64,000 bases of DNA, taken from Oribacterium asaccharolyticum ACB7 (GTDB taxonomy: Bacteria > Bacillota > Clostridia > Lachnospirales > Lachnospiraceae). Below, piece after piece: positions 36,265-45,493 of this stretch. Below the pieces are notes generated by a model. It saw only the letters and a list, made by a program, of their open reading frames with translations, did not search any database and was not told the origin of the DNA. Within the stretch, counting starts at the first letter, position 1. Every line of letters begins with the position of its first letter. The stretch lies in NCBI RefSeq assembly GCF_000238075.1, contig NZ_JH414504.1:478886-542885 (forward strand), given 5' to 3'. The position numbers and the translations under genes are program-made.

Positions 36265-37028
36265 TTACTGTCTCTGTCTGTAAACCTCATACATAAGAAT
36301 ACTTGCTGTCGTCGCTACATTCAAAGATTCAATCTGTCCCTGCATGGGAATACGTATGAGCTGATCGGAAAGCTTAGTCAAACTCTCCGAAAGTCCATTT
36401 CCTTCATTTCCGAGCATAAAAGCGGAAGGGCAACGAAAGTCTTCTTGATAAAACACATTTTCCCCCGAAAGATGCATGGCATATATGCGTACAGCTCGTT
36501 TTTTCAACATTTTGCAAATGCTCTCCAAGTCCTCATGTATACTGAAAGAAACACGAAAGAGAGAACCCATAGTAGAACGAACCGCCTTAGGACTAAAAAT
36601 ATCCGTGCACGTTTTATTCATAAAGATATGCGATATCCCGGCAGCCTCTGCCGTTCGAAAAATAGTTCCCAAATTCCCCGGATCCTGGATATCCTCCAAA
36701 ATAAGATAAAAATCTCCTTCCGGCTCTTCTCGTTTCGGAATGGCAATTTTAGCAAGGATTCCCTGCTGACTTTCGGTTGTCGAAATACTTTCCATCGCTT
36801 TTTTACTGAGAAGAAAAACCCGTTCATCTTCTTTTACTAAGCCGTGCGGCAAGTTTCCTTCATAGCTTTCGGAAATAAATATTTGTACAAGAGAAGAAAG
36901 AGGCAAATCCCTTAACAAGCGTTCTCCCTCTCCTATAAAAAAGCCTTTCTCTCTTCTTTTTTTCCTTTTTTACTGAGTTCTCGAATTTCTTTGAGTAGTG
37001 CATTTGCCGGTGAATCAATTCTATGCAT
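36265..37028 (-). pseudogene. TrmH/SpoU family rRNA methyltransferase, interrupted by a -1 shift
   Basis: 2'-O-ribose methyltransferase of the SPOUT class with all three C-terminal motifs: LILEDIQDPGNLGTIFRTAE, FMLGNEGNGLS and IPMQGQIESLNVATTASILM. The N-terminus starts at ATG 37028 (MHRIDSPANALLKEIREL, AAGG upstream) and runs to KKEERKAFL then TAG. Adding one T in the T6 run (complement of 36937-36942) joins it to IGEGERLLRDLPL, giving about 254 residues, the family norm. The site reads GCT TTT TTA TAG, a correctly phased -1 slippery heptamer. A reinitiation start at TTG 36918 with GGGAG upstream also exists. Sequence error, mutation and recoding are all open. Confidence 0.8.
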
Positions 37029-37119
37029 TCAGCCCTTACCTATCCTTCTTAACTCGAAAGGAGGACCGGAAAAGATCCTCACCATGAACAAGAAGTATAG
37101 CAAAAATTTGGCTTTACGT

Positions 37120-37217
37120 CTATAAGCTATGCTTAATTTCCTCCGAACCCGGACAAAACTCAATACCCTTCAGACAAAGCTCAATTTTACAACTATAAGC
37201 TATGCTCAATTTCCTCC
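37120..37217. repeat. 25-bp direct duplication at the 3' end of nadE
   Basis: Copies at 37120-37144 and 37193-37217 (period 73, 24 of 25 identical). The second covers the last codons and stop of nadE; the first is a displaced duplicate downstream. The 48 bases between hold the short repeats CAAAACTCAAT / CAAAGCTCAAT. Confidence 0.8.
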
Positions 37218-39247
37218 AGTTCCAAAAGCCAAACTCGTGATGAAGCATCGCTCGCCTGCCTTAAATCACCTCGAGGAGATAATGCAATTCTTCCGATTTT
37301 GGGACCGTCCGGCATACAGGAACGTTTAAACTGTTGCGAAAAGAATCTTCTATAGAAAACTTTCAAGCACTGAAGAATTTCCTTCGGAGAAAAGGTTTTC
37401 TTCTCCTCTCTCTTATAATACTGCATATTTTCATCCGAAAAAGCATGGCAGGCAAGGAAAAAGAGTTTCTTTGCCGAAAAGCCGTATCGTAAATGCATAT
37501 AGAGGAAGAAATCATGTAAAACGTAAGGCCCTAAAATTTCTTCCGTCTTCTGCTTTATCTCGCCTTTTTCATCCGGAGGCAAAAGCTCGGGACTGACCGG
37601 AACCTGTATAATCTCTTCCACAATTTTTTTCAAAGCCTTTACTTTTTCCTTATCCATGCTATCTTTTCCCGCGTTTTCCATTTCCTTAACAAAGGATCTC
37701 AGAATAAGGGGAATAACGGTCTTTGGTACATCGCAGTTCACATTGTACATCGACATATGATCCGCATTGTAAGTGGAAAATCCCAGTGCCGATTCCGACA
37801 AATCTCCCGTACCGACAAGAAGTGCTCCCTCCTTATTGGCCAAATCCATAAGAATTTGTGTCCGCTCTCTGGCCTGTGCATTTTCATAAACGACGTCGCG
37901 CATTGTTTCATCATAGGAAATATCTTTAAAATGCTGCAGTACCGCATCTTCAATGGATATTTCTCTCAATTCCGTTCCGAGGAGCCTCGCGCATTCCAAA
38001 GCATTGTTACGAGTGAGCTTGCTCGTTCCGAAGGAAGGCATGGTAATCGTTAAAATGTTATCTAAATCATAGCCCATAAGTCGGAAACACTCTACACAGA
38101 CAAAAAGTGCCAAGGTAGAATCCAGACCGCCGCTTAAGCCTAATATGACCTTCTGTGCGCCGATATGCTTTAGTCTTTTCTTAAGCCCCTGCACCTGAAT
38201 GCTTAGAATCTCTTCGCCTCTCTCATAGTCTTTTCCGGAATCGGGAGGGAGAAACGGCATAGGGTTAATAAAACGCTTTAAAGAAATCTTCTTTTTCCGC
38301 TTTTCCGAAGAGAAGGGGGCCGAAACTCCCTGTGCTTCATAGTCTGCCTTATAAAGAGGAAACGGAACCTGCACTGCGGAATCTTCCGTCGTCTCAAAAG
38401 TATTTTGCTTTATCCTCTCCTGCCATAAGACGGAAAGATCGATGTCACTATAAATCATCCCCTCATAAAAACGAGGAGACTCGGATAGAATCTTTCCATT
38501 TTCCGCAATCATACTGTGTGCGGAAAAGACCATATCCTGTGTGGACTCGGATGGACCGGCACTGGTGTAGATATAAGCATTATGTAAGCATCCGCTGGAA
38601 TGCTGTACTAAAGCTCTTCGACTGTCATTTTTCCGAATCAAAGCATCGGAAGCCGTAGTATTGGCAATGACCGTAGCTCCCATCAGACAATGCGTAACCG
38701 AGGGAGGATTCGGAACCCACAGATCTTCACAGATTTCCACGGCCAGCCTGAAACGCGCCTCATTTTCCGCCGTAAAATGAAGATGCATCCCGAAGGGAAT
38801 CCATTCCTCTTCCTTCCCCAAAAAATCGGGAATCCACTCCACTTCTTCCCTTCCTTCCTGAAAATAGCGTTCTTCATAGAATTCGCTGTGGTTGGGGAGA
38901 TGCTTTTTGGGAACAATTCCGAGGATTTTCCCTTTCTGCATCACAAACGCGGTATTATACAGCTTTCCGCGTAAAACAAAGGGATAACCGAAAACAAACA
39001 AAACCGGGCTGTCTGCAGTCTTCTCGGCAAAAATTCCGACTGCCTCTGCACAGGCTTTTTGTAAGCTTTCCTGTAAGAGCAAATCGTGAGCCGTATAACC
39101 TGAAACGGCAAGCTCCGGATAGACCAAAAGAGAGACAGACTGCTTTTCTGCCTCTTTCGCCCATTTAAGCATCTCATCCACATTATAAAAAGGGTCCGCC
39201 ACACTGACTTTCGGGCTGACCGAAGCCACTCTCACAAAATCATTCAT
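37193..39247 (-). CDS. nadE: Glutamine-dependent NAD+ synthetase
   Basis: 684-residue fusion of a nitrilase-type glutaminase and an ATP-pyrophosphatase, making NAD+ from deamido-NAD+. Glutaminase triad: Glu in YPELAVSGYT, Lys in GIVPKKHLPNHSEFYEERYF, Cys in AVEICEDLWVP. The synthetase P-loop is LGLSGGLDSTLALF. ESALGFSTYNADHMSMYNVN is the adenine/NaAD-binding stretch. Complete; its downstream edge carries a duplicated copy of the last codons. Confidence 0.95.
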   Translation of the reverse strand: MNDFVRVASVSPKVSVADPFYNVDEMLKWAKEAEKQSVSLLVYPELAVSGYTAHDLLLQESLQKACAEAVGIFAEKTADSPVLFVFGYPFVLRGKLYNTAFVMQKGKILGIVPKKHLPNHSEFYEERYFQEGREEVEWIPDFLGKEEEWIPFGMHLHFTAENEARFRLAVEICEDLWVPNPPSVTHCLMGATVIANTTASDALIRKNDSRRALVQHSSGCLHNAYIYTSAGPSESTQDMVFSAHSMIAENGKILSESPRFYEGMIYSDIDLSVLWQERIKQNTFETTEDSAVQVPFPLYKADYEAQGVSAPFSSEKRKKKISLKRFINPMPFLPPDSGKDYERGEEILSIQVQGLKKRLKHIGAQKVILGLSGGLDSTLALFVCVECFRLMGYDLDNILTITMPSFGTSKLTRNNALECARLLGTELREISIEDAVLQHFKDISYDETMRDVVYENAQARERTQILMDLANKEGALLVGTGDLSESALGFSTYNADHMSMYNVNCDVPKTVIPLILRSFVKEMENAGKDSMDKEKVKALKKIVEEIIQVPVSPELLPPDEKGEIKQKTEEILGPYVLHDFFLYMHLRYGFSAKKLFFLACHAFSDENMQYYKREEKKTFSPKEILQCLKVFYRRFFSQQFKRSCMPDGPKIGRIALSPRGDLRQASDASSRVWLLELEEIEHSL

Positions 39248-39295
39248 GCTATACTCCTACTCCTCTTTTCTTTCTCTTTCGGGGAAAATAAAGTT

Positions 39296-39781
39296 TTAAA
39301 GCCATTTATCACGGGAATACAAACGCATTTCCTTAAGCAGCTTTTCCGGACAATCTAAAATATATGCCGTCTTCTTTCCTTCATGTTGCACTAGGTAAAA
39401 GTAGTGTTGATTCTCTCCAACCCCCGCCAAATCCAGAACGGGAATCCCCTCTCTCTTATATCGTTCAAGGGTTTCCGGGCTCCACTGCCGAATTTCCAGA
39501 ATCTCTTCTTTCTCAACACTGAACAGTTTTTTTCGACTGCTTTTATGATATACGATATCCACACTCAGCTCCCCTGCCATGTACAGATATTCATATTCTA
39601 TACTTGTCCTGTTCCATAAATAATATGTCAAGACAAAGGAAAATACAAAGAAAATCAACGGTAAAGAAAGTAAATACAAGATAATAAAGCAAAGAAAGGG
39701 GAGAGCTATTGCCACTCCCCTTTCCATGTATTCTTTCGTTCCTCTTTTTCCCTTGACCAGATGCTCAATATAGTTCTCCAT
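39296..39781 (-). CDS. Membrane-associated protein, DUF6106-like
   Basis: 161 residues beginning MENYIEHLVKGKRGTKEY, two adjacent hydrophobic segments (about 22-58) forming a membrane hairpin, then a soluble domain that reads like a bacterial PH-like beta domain (EYEYLYMAGELSVDIVYHK, YFYLVQHEGKKTAYIL). It resembles the DUF6106 proteins common in Lachnospiraceae; I am not certain of that assignment. It lies upstream of nadE by about 48 bases and downstream of groEL. Confidence 0.6.
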   Translation of the reverse strand: MENYIEHLVKGKRGTKEYMERGVAIALPFLCFIILYLLSLPLIFFVFSFVLTYYLWNRTSIEYEYLYMAGELSVDIVYHKSSRKKLFSVEKEEILEIRQWSPETLERYKREGIPVLDLAGVGENQHYFYLVQHEGKKTAYILDCPEKLLKEMRLYSRDKWL

Positions 39782-39820
39782 GGGAAAATCTCCTTCTATT
39801 GTACGAAAGTGAAATGCTGT

Positions 39821-41482
<1,662 letters not shown>

Positions 41483-41488
41483 TTATCC

Positions 41489-41776
41489 TTATTCTACAAT
41501 TGCCAGAATATCGCTCTGCTTTACTACAGTGTATTTCTTACCTTCTAATTCCACTTCCGTTCCGGCATAACGAGAAAAAAGAACATGCTGCCCATTCTTT
41601 ACCTGCATGCTGATTTCCTTACCGTCTACCACTCCGCCCGGTCCTACAGCCACAACAACTGCCTGTCCCGGCTTTTCCTTATCATCCTGTCCCGGAAGAA
41701 CGATTCCGCTCTTCGTGGTTTCTTCCATTTTTTCTTTTTCCAAAACAACTTTATCAAATAAGGGAACTAATTTCAT
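41489..41776 (-). CDS. groES: Co-chaperonin GroES
   Basis: 95-residue GroES: MKLVPLFDKVVLEKEKMEE, mobile loop TTKSGIVLPGQ and GQHVLFSRYAGTEVEL. GAGGAGG lies before the ATG. First gene of groESL, under a sigma-A promoter overlapped by a CIRCE element. Confidence 0.97.
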   Translation of the reverse strand: MKLVPLFDKVVLEKEKMEETTKSGIVLPGQDDKEKPGQAVVVAVGPGGVVDGKEISMQVKNGQHVLFSRYAGTEVELEGKKYTVVKQSDILAIVE

Positions 41777-41838
41777 TTCTTACCTCCTCGCAAATCTGCA
41801 TAAGATGCAATCACGCATTTCTTTAAACAACAATAGGC

Positions 41839-41867
41839 ATTATAATCCGCCTTATTAGCAGTGTCAA
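41839..41867 (-). promoter_or_regulatory. groESL promoter
   Basis: Minus strand TTGACA (complement of 41862-41867), 17-base spacer, TATAAT (41839-41844): a consensus sigma-A promoter about 60 bases before groES. Confidence 0.9.
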
Positions 41868-41881
41868 GTATCGAGTGCTAA
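41855..41881. promoter_or_regulatory. CIRCE operator (HrcA binding site)
   Basis: TTAGCAGTG-N9-GAGTGCTAA against the consensus TTAGCACTC-N9-GAGTGCTAA: one half-site is perfect, the other has two mismatches. It covers the -35 box of the groESL promoter, as expected for HrcA repression. hrcA itself is not in the window. Confidence 0.88.
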
Positions 41882-41979
41882 AATGATTGTGAAGTTTTGG
41901 TGAACAGTTTCTCCCAAAATATAAATGGCTTTTTCTTACAAATAAATGAATTTTTGCTGAAAATGAAAAGAAAACTTTA

Positions 41980-42007
41980 TTGTAAAATAAATATTTCTAA
42001 GTATAAT
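41980..42007 (+). promoter_or_regulatory. Promoter of first small cell-wall-repeat protein
   Basis: TTGTAA, 16-base spacer, TATAAT, leaving a roughly 70-base leader. The stretch from 41882 to 42081 holds nothing else I can identify. Confidence 0.65.
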
Positions 42008-42081
42008 TAAGAATGCAGCAGACGAATTGCCTTAATTTTGAGGAAAGTCGTTGTAAAATATTACTTTGGAGGTTCAGTTTT

Positions 42082-42474
42082 ATGAAGAAGAATATTCTTA
42101 TTGCAGGAATCATTGCTATGCTTTCCACTGCAACTGTAATGCCGGCTTTTGCCGAGGGTAAGGCTGTAGCATGGGGCGGCTCAACTACAGACGCAACAGA
42201 ATCAAACGGTCACTGGGTTACCAACAGCGACGGTTCTTGGTCCTTCATCAGCAATGAGACCGGAAGACCCATTATCGGTTGGGTTGTTTATAAGCGTCAG
42301 TGGTACTATATGGCTGATAACGGTCATATGGTAGGCGGTTGGGTAAAGCTTGGATTTGACTGGTACTATTTCTCTCCCAATGCTGTAGAGAATCAGCCGA
42401 CAGGCTCTCTCTATATGAACAAGCTGACTCCGGACGGGTACAGAGTGGATTCCAACGGAAGATGGGTAAACTAA
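42082..42474 (+). CDS. Small secreted cell-wall-binding repeat protein (paralogue 1)
   Basis: About 130 residues: Sec signal peptide (MKKNILIAGIIAMLSTATVM, cleavage near PAFAEG) followed only by choline-binding-like repeats with the aromatic/Gly pattern (GHWVTNSDGSWSFISN, QWYYMADNGHMVGGW, DWYYFSPNA). No catalytic domain, so a wall-associated adaptor or structural protein is inferred. GGAGG lies 9 bases before the ATG at 42082; an earlier in-frame ATG lacks a ribosome site. Followed by a terminator and a close paralogue. Confidence 0.8.
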   Translation: MKKNILIAGIIAMLSTATVMPAFAEGKAVAWGGSTTDATESNGHWVTNSDGSWSFISNETGRPIIGWVVYKRQWYYMADNGHMVGGWVKLGFDWYYFSPNAVENQPTGSLYMNKLTPDGYRVDSNGRWVN

Positions 42475-42512
42475 TCGGTTTATTCTGATTTTTCGTGTCA
42501 CTTCAAGATCGT

Positions 42513-42545
42513 AAAAGACCGGCGGGAACTTTCCCCCGGTCTTTT
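42513..42545 (+). terminator. Terminator after cell-wall-repeat paralogue 1
   Basis: Stem AAAAGACCGG / CCGGTCTTTT with inner pairing GGGAA-CTT-TTCCC, ending in T4. Confidence 0.85.
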
Positions 42546-42653
42546 GTTCAGAATGAAGATTCTTTGCAGTATCGATGATTTCTTATTCATAAAACTATTT
42601 TGCATAAAATGTGCAATGTTTCATTTCCTATTTTTTCGTTAAGGAGGCTGCTT

Positions 42654-43049
42654 ATGAAAAAAATGATAGTCTTAATCGGATGGGCTTTTCTCTTATCCGT
42701 TACAGCAGCACTTCCGTCCTTTGCAGAAGAAAATAACACAGTTGGCTATGGCGGATCTACCACTACTGCGCCGGATTCTTATGGACACTGGGTTCAGAGC
42801 AGAGACGGATCTTGGTCATTTATCAGTAATGACACGGGTTCTCCCATGTACGGTTGGATTGTAAACAAGCATCAGTGGTATTATATTGCCGCAAACGGTC
42901 GTATGGTTATCGGATGGCAAAAGATTAACTATGAAACTTATTATTTTTCTGAGAAGTCTATTGAAAATCAACCTCTTGGTTCTCTTTATATGAATAAATT
43001 TACTCCTGACAATTATCGAGTAGATTCCAAAGGAATCCGGGCAGATTAA
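42654..43049 (+). CDS. Small secreted cell-wall-binding repeat protein (paralogue 2)
   Basis: About 131 residues, collinear with the gene 180 bases upstream: signal peptide (MKKMIVLIGWAFLLSVTAAL, cleavage near PSFAEE), then GHWVQSRDGSWSFISNDTG, QWYYIAANGRMVIGW and a shared tail ENQPLGSLYMNKFTPDNYRV. AAGGAGG precedes ATG 42654. A short palindrome TTGCA-N7-TGCAA (about 42600) lies upstream and might be regulatory. The pair looks like a tandem duplication that has since diverged. Confidence 0.8.
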   Translation: MKKMIVLIGWAFLLSVTAALPSFAEENNTVGYGGSTTTAPDSYGHWVQSRDGSWSFISNDTGSPMYGWIVNKHQWYYIAANGRMVIGWQKINYETYYFSEKSIENQPLGSLYMNKFTPDNYRVDSKGIRAD

Positions 43050-43097
43050 TTCCTGAAAAAGATTGGATGCGTTTCATTCCTAAAAATACAAGTTCCG

Positions 43098-43142
43098 AAA
43101 AAGACCGATAAGCCCGGCGACTGCCGGTTTATCGGTCTTTTC
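43098..43142. terminator. Bidirectional terminator between paralogue 2 and dapL
   Basis: Stem AAAGACCGATAA / TTATCGGTCTTT enclosing an inner CCGGC-GACT-GCCGG hairpin; T4-T5 tails on both strands serve the plus-strand gene and minus-strand dapL. Confidence 0.85.
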
Positions 43143-43167
43143 CAGATTCCATCTATTTAGCCTCTAT

Positions 43168-44361
43168 TTATCTTCCTAAAAGCGTCTTTAATCTCTCCAT
43201 GGCCTCTTTCGTTTTTTCATGTGTGGAAAAGGCCGTCAAACGGAAAAATCCCTCTCCTGCCTCTCCGAAACCTGCCCCGGGAGTTCCAACGACATAAACT
43301 TCATTCAAAAGCTTGTCAAAGAAGGACCAAGAATCCATTCCATCCGGACATTTCATCCAAACGTAAGGAGAGTTCTTTCCTCCTGTATAATAAATTCCTA
43401 AAGAGTCCAGCGTAGCCATAATCGTCTTGGCATTTTCTTTATAATACTGAATATTCTCCAGAATTTCCTTTTCGCCTTGCTCTGTAAACACGGCAGCGGC
43501 AGCTTTTTGCACAATATAGGAGACTCCATTAAACTTCGTAGTCTGTCTTCTCAACCACATTTTTCGGAGAGACTGCCCGGAAAAGACAAGCTTATCCGGC
43601 ACCACGGTATAGCCACATCTCGTTCCGGTAAACCCGGCTTTCTTAGAGAAAGAACAAAACTCAATCGCGCATTCCTTTGCTCCGGGAATCTCATAAATTG
43701 AATGCGGCAAATCTCCCTCCACAAAGCACTCATAAGCCGCATCAAAAAGAATAACGGCATCCTGGGCCCTTGCATAATCCACCCAAGCTGCAAGTCCCGC
43801 CCTGTCATACACTGCCCCGGTCGGATTATTCGGGGAACAAAGATAGATTAAATCAGCCTTTACGGAAGAGTCGGGCATAGGCAAAAATCCGTTTTCCTCT
43901 CCTGCACGAGCATAAAGAATCTTATTTCCCTGCATAATATTTGTATCCACATAGACGGGATAGACCGGATCCGTAACCAGAGCGGTAATCCCCCTGTCAA
44001 AAAGATCCAAAATATTCCCTAAGTCGGATTTTGCGCCATCGGAAATAAAAATCTCTTCTTTTTCCAACTGAACCGAAAATTTCTTGTAATACGATTGAAT
44101 TTCTTCTCTTAAGAAATCGTATCCTTGTTCCGGTCCATAGCCATGAAAGCTTTCCGCTACGCCCATTTCATCAGAAGCCGCTTTCAATGCTTTCACTACC
44201 TCCTTTGGAAGAGGCCGAGTTACATCGCCTATCCCCATACGGATCAGTTGTGCAGCCTTGTCCTGATTCTTCTCCTGCCATTCCCGGATACGTTTGGAAA
44301 TTTCTGCAAAAAGGTAACTTTCCTTCACCTCTTGATAATGATGATTCACTTTCATTCCCAT
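43168..44361 (-). CDS. dapL: LL-diaminopimelate aminotransferase
   Basis: 397-residue PLP aminotransferase converting tetrahydrodipicolinate directly to LL-diaminopimelate for lysine and peptidoglycan. DapL features: MGIGDVTRPLPKEVVKAL, ESFHGYGPEQGYDFLRE, SPNNPTGAVY and the PLP lysine in SFSKKAGFTGTRCGY. GAGGG lies before the ATG. It implies the short aminotransferase branch rather than the succinylase/acetylase branches. Stand-alone gene. Confidence 0.93.
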   Translation of the reverse strand: MGMKVNHHYQEVKESYLFAEISKRIREWQEKNQDKAAQLIRMGIGDVTRPLPKEVVKALKAASDEMGVAESFHGYGPEQGYDFLREEIQSYYKKFSVQLEKEEIFISDGAKSDLGNILDLFDRGITALVTDPVYPVYVDTNIMQGNKILYARAGEENGFLPMPDSSVKADLIYLCSPNNPTGAVYDRAGLAAWVDYARAQDAVILFDAAYECFVEGDLPHSIYEIPGAKECAIEFCSFSKKAGFTGTRCGYTVVPDKLVFSGQSLRKMWLRRQTTKFNGVSYIVQKAAAAVFTEQGEKEILENIQYYKENAKTIMATLDSLGIYYTGGKNSPYVWMKCPDGMDSWSFFDKLLNEVYVVGTPGAGFGEAGEGFFRLTAFSTHEKTKEAMERLKTLLGR

Positions 44362-44412
44362 TTTTAGCCCTCTATACTAACAACTCCGGTAAAACAAATC
44401 GTACCGGAATCC

Positions 44413-44453
44413 AAACAAGATGTCATGCTTCGCCTGCGCCACTTGTTATGAAT
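44413..44453. repeat. Dispersed intergenic palindromic repeat, AACAAG type
   Basis: AAACAAGATGTCATGCTTCG followed by CCTGCGCCACTTGTTATGAAT. Lies between luxS and dapL. Confidence 0.8.
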
Positions 44454-44469
44454 TAAAGCACACCTACCT

Positions 44470-44949
44470 TTATGCAGGGTAATGTGTATTGTCATAGGAG
44501 AGATGTTGCAATACATCCTGACAATATTTTTTACTCCACCATTTTGCGACCGGAAGATTCATATCTCGAAAATTTCCGCAGTCGTGCTCTGTAGCACCGG
44601 GAATTTCTCCCTCAAAATCGGAAATAAACGAAAAACAGGATAGCAAAAGTTCCTGAATGTCTCGACTTTCCAAATCTCCTTTTAAAAGAAGGTAGAAGCC
44701 GGTACGACAGCCCATTGGTCCAAAGTACAGGATTCTCTCCTTCCACTCCGTATCATTTCTTAAGAAAGTCGCCGCAAGATGCTCTATCGCATGCATGGGA
44801 GCATTTTCCATCGCAGGCTCTACATTCGGTCTGGTAAATCGCAAATCGAAGCTTGTAACTGTCTCCTCTCCAACCTTATCCTTTCTGGATACGTAAACTC
44901 CAGGGAGAAGATGAATATGATCCACTGTAAAACTGGCAATCTTCTCCAT
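44470..44949 (-). CDS. luxS: S-ribosylhomocysteine lyase LuxS
   Basis: 159-residue iron-dependent lyase that splits S-ribosylhomocysteine into homocysteine and the AI-2 precursor DPD. Metal ligands in HAIEH (about 53-57) and the third in EHDCGNFRDMNL; the catalytic Cys in PMGCRTGFYLLL. It starts one base after the stop of the preceding membrane protein gene, so luxS is the last gene of a glnS-orf-luxS transcript. Confidence 0.95.
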   Translation of the reverse strand: MEKIASFTVDHIHLLPGVYVSRKDKVGEETVTSFDLRFTRPNVEPAMENAPMHAIEHLAATFLRNDTEWKERILYFGPMGCRTGFYLLLKGDLESRDIQELLLSCFSFISDFEGEIPGATEHDCGNFRDMNLPVAKWWSKKYCQDVLQHLSYDNTHYPA

Positions 44950-44950
44950 A

Positions 44951-45460
44951 CTACACTTCTTCCGTTACAATAAGGCCGCCGTTTTCACCCTGTTCTTCAC
45001 TCTGCTTCCTTTCAGCTGTTTTCACGCATTCAGAGTTATTCTCCTCAGTACTGTCATCCTGATTCTCATAGAAAAACTCGACATCGACGTCTTCTGAATC
45101 TACTGCATCTTCATCATCGGAAAATACCGTCTTTTTCTTATCCCAAGCTTCCTTAACTGCTTTATAAGCATCTTTTCCCGCATCTACTGCAAGGTTTTTC
45201 GTATCAATAGCCAGATTTTTTGCCGCATATCCAAGATCCTTTGCGACCGACTTAAAATCCTCCTTTGTTCGAGAATCCTTTAAAATAGTATAAGAACGCT
45301 TCGCAGAATCCTTCACTTCCATAGCGGAATCCATAACATCGGTAAAATCCTGATCCACTGCCTCGGAAAACTTCCGATATTTGTAGAGGTAGGATACTAT
45401 ACCGGCAACCGCACCGGTTAACGCAGCCAAAAACACAAATGAACCGAATTTCTTAGCCAT
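44951..45460 (-). CDS. Membrane-anchored helical protein of unknown function
   Basis: 169 residues: N-terminal membrane helix (FGSFVFLAALTGAVAGIVSY), then a long amphipathic region rich in Lys, Asp and Ala with repeated DLGYAAKNLAIDTKNLAVDA-type heptad pattern (YtxH-like in composition), and a very acidic C-terminus with one Cys. No family recognised. Lies between glnS (33 bases upstream) and luxS (1 base), so it is co-expressed with both. Confidence 0.6.
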   Translation of the reverse strand: MAKKFGSFVFLAALTGAVAGIVSYLYKYRKFSEAVDQDFTDVMDSAMEVKDSAKRSYTILKDSRTKEDFKSVAKDLGYAAKNLAIDTKNLAVDAGKDAYKAVKEAWDKKKTVFSDDEDAVDSEDVDVEFFYENQDDSTEENNSECVKTAERKQSEEQGENGGLIVTEEV

Positions 45461-45493
45461 AAATTTCCTCCTTATCCCTTCACATCATCCTCT

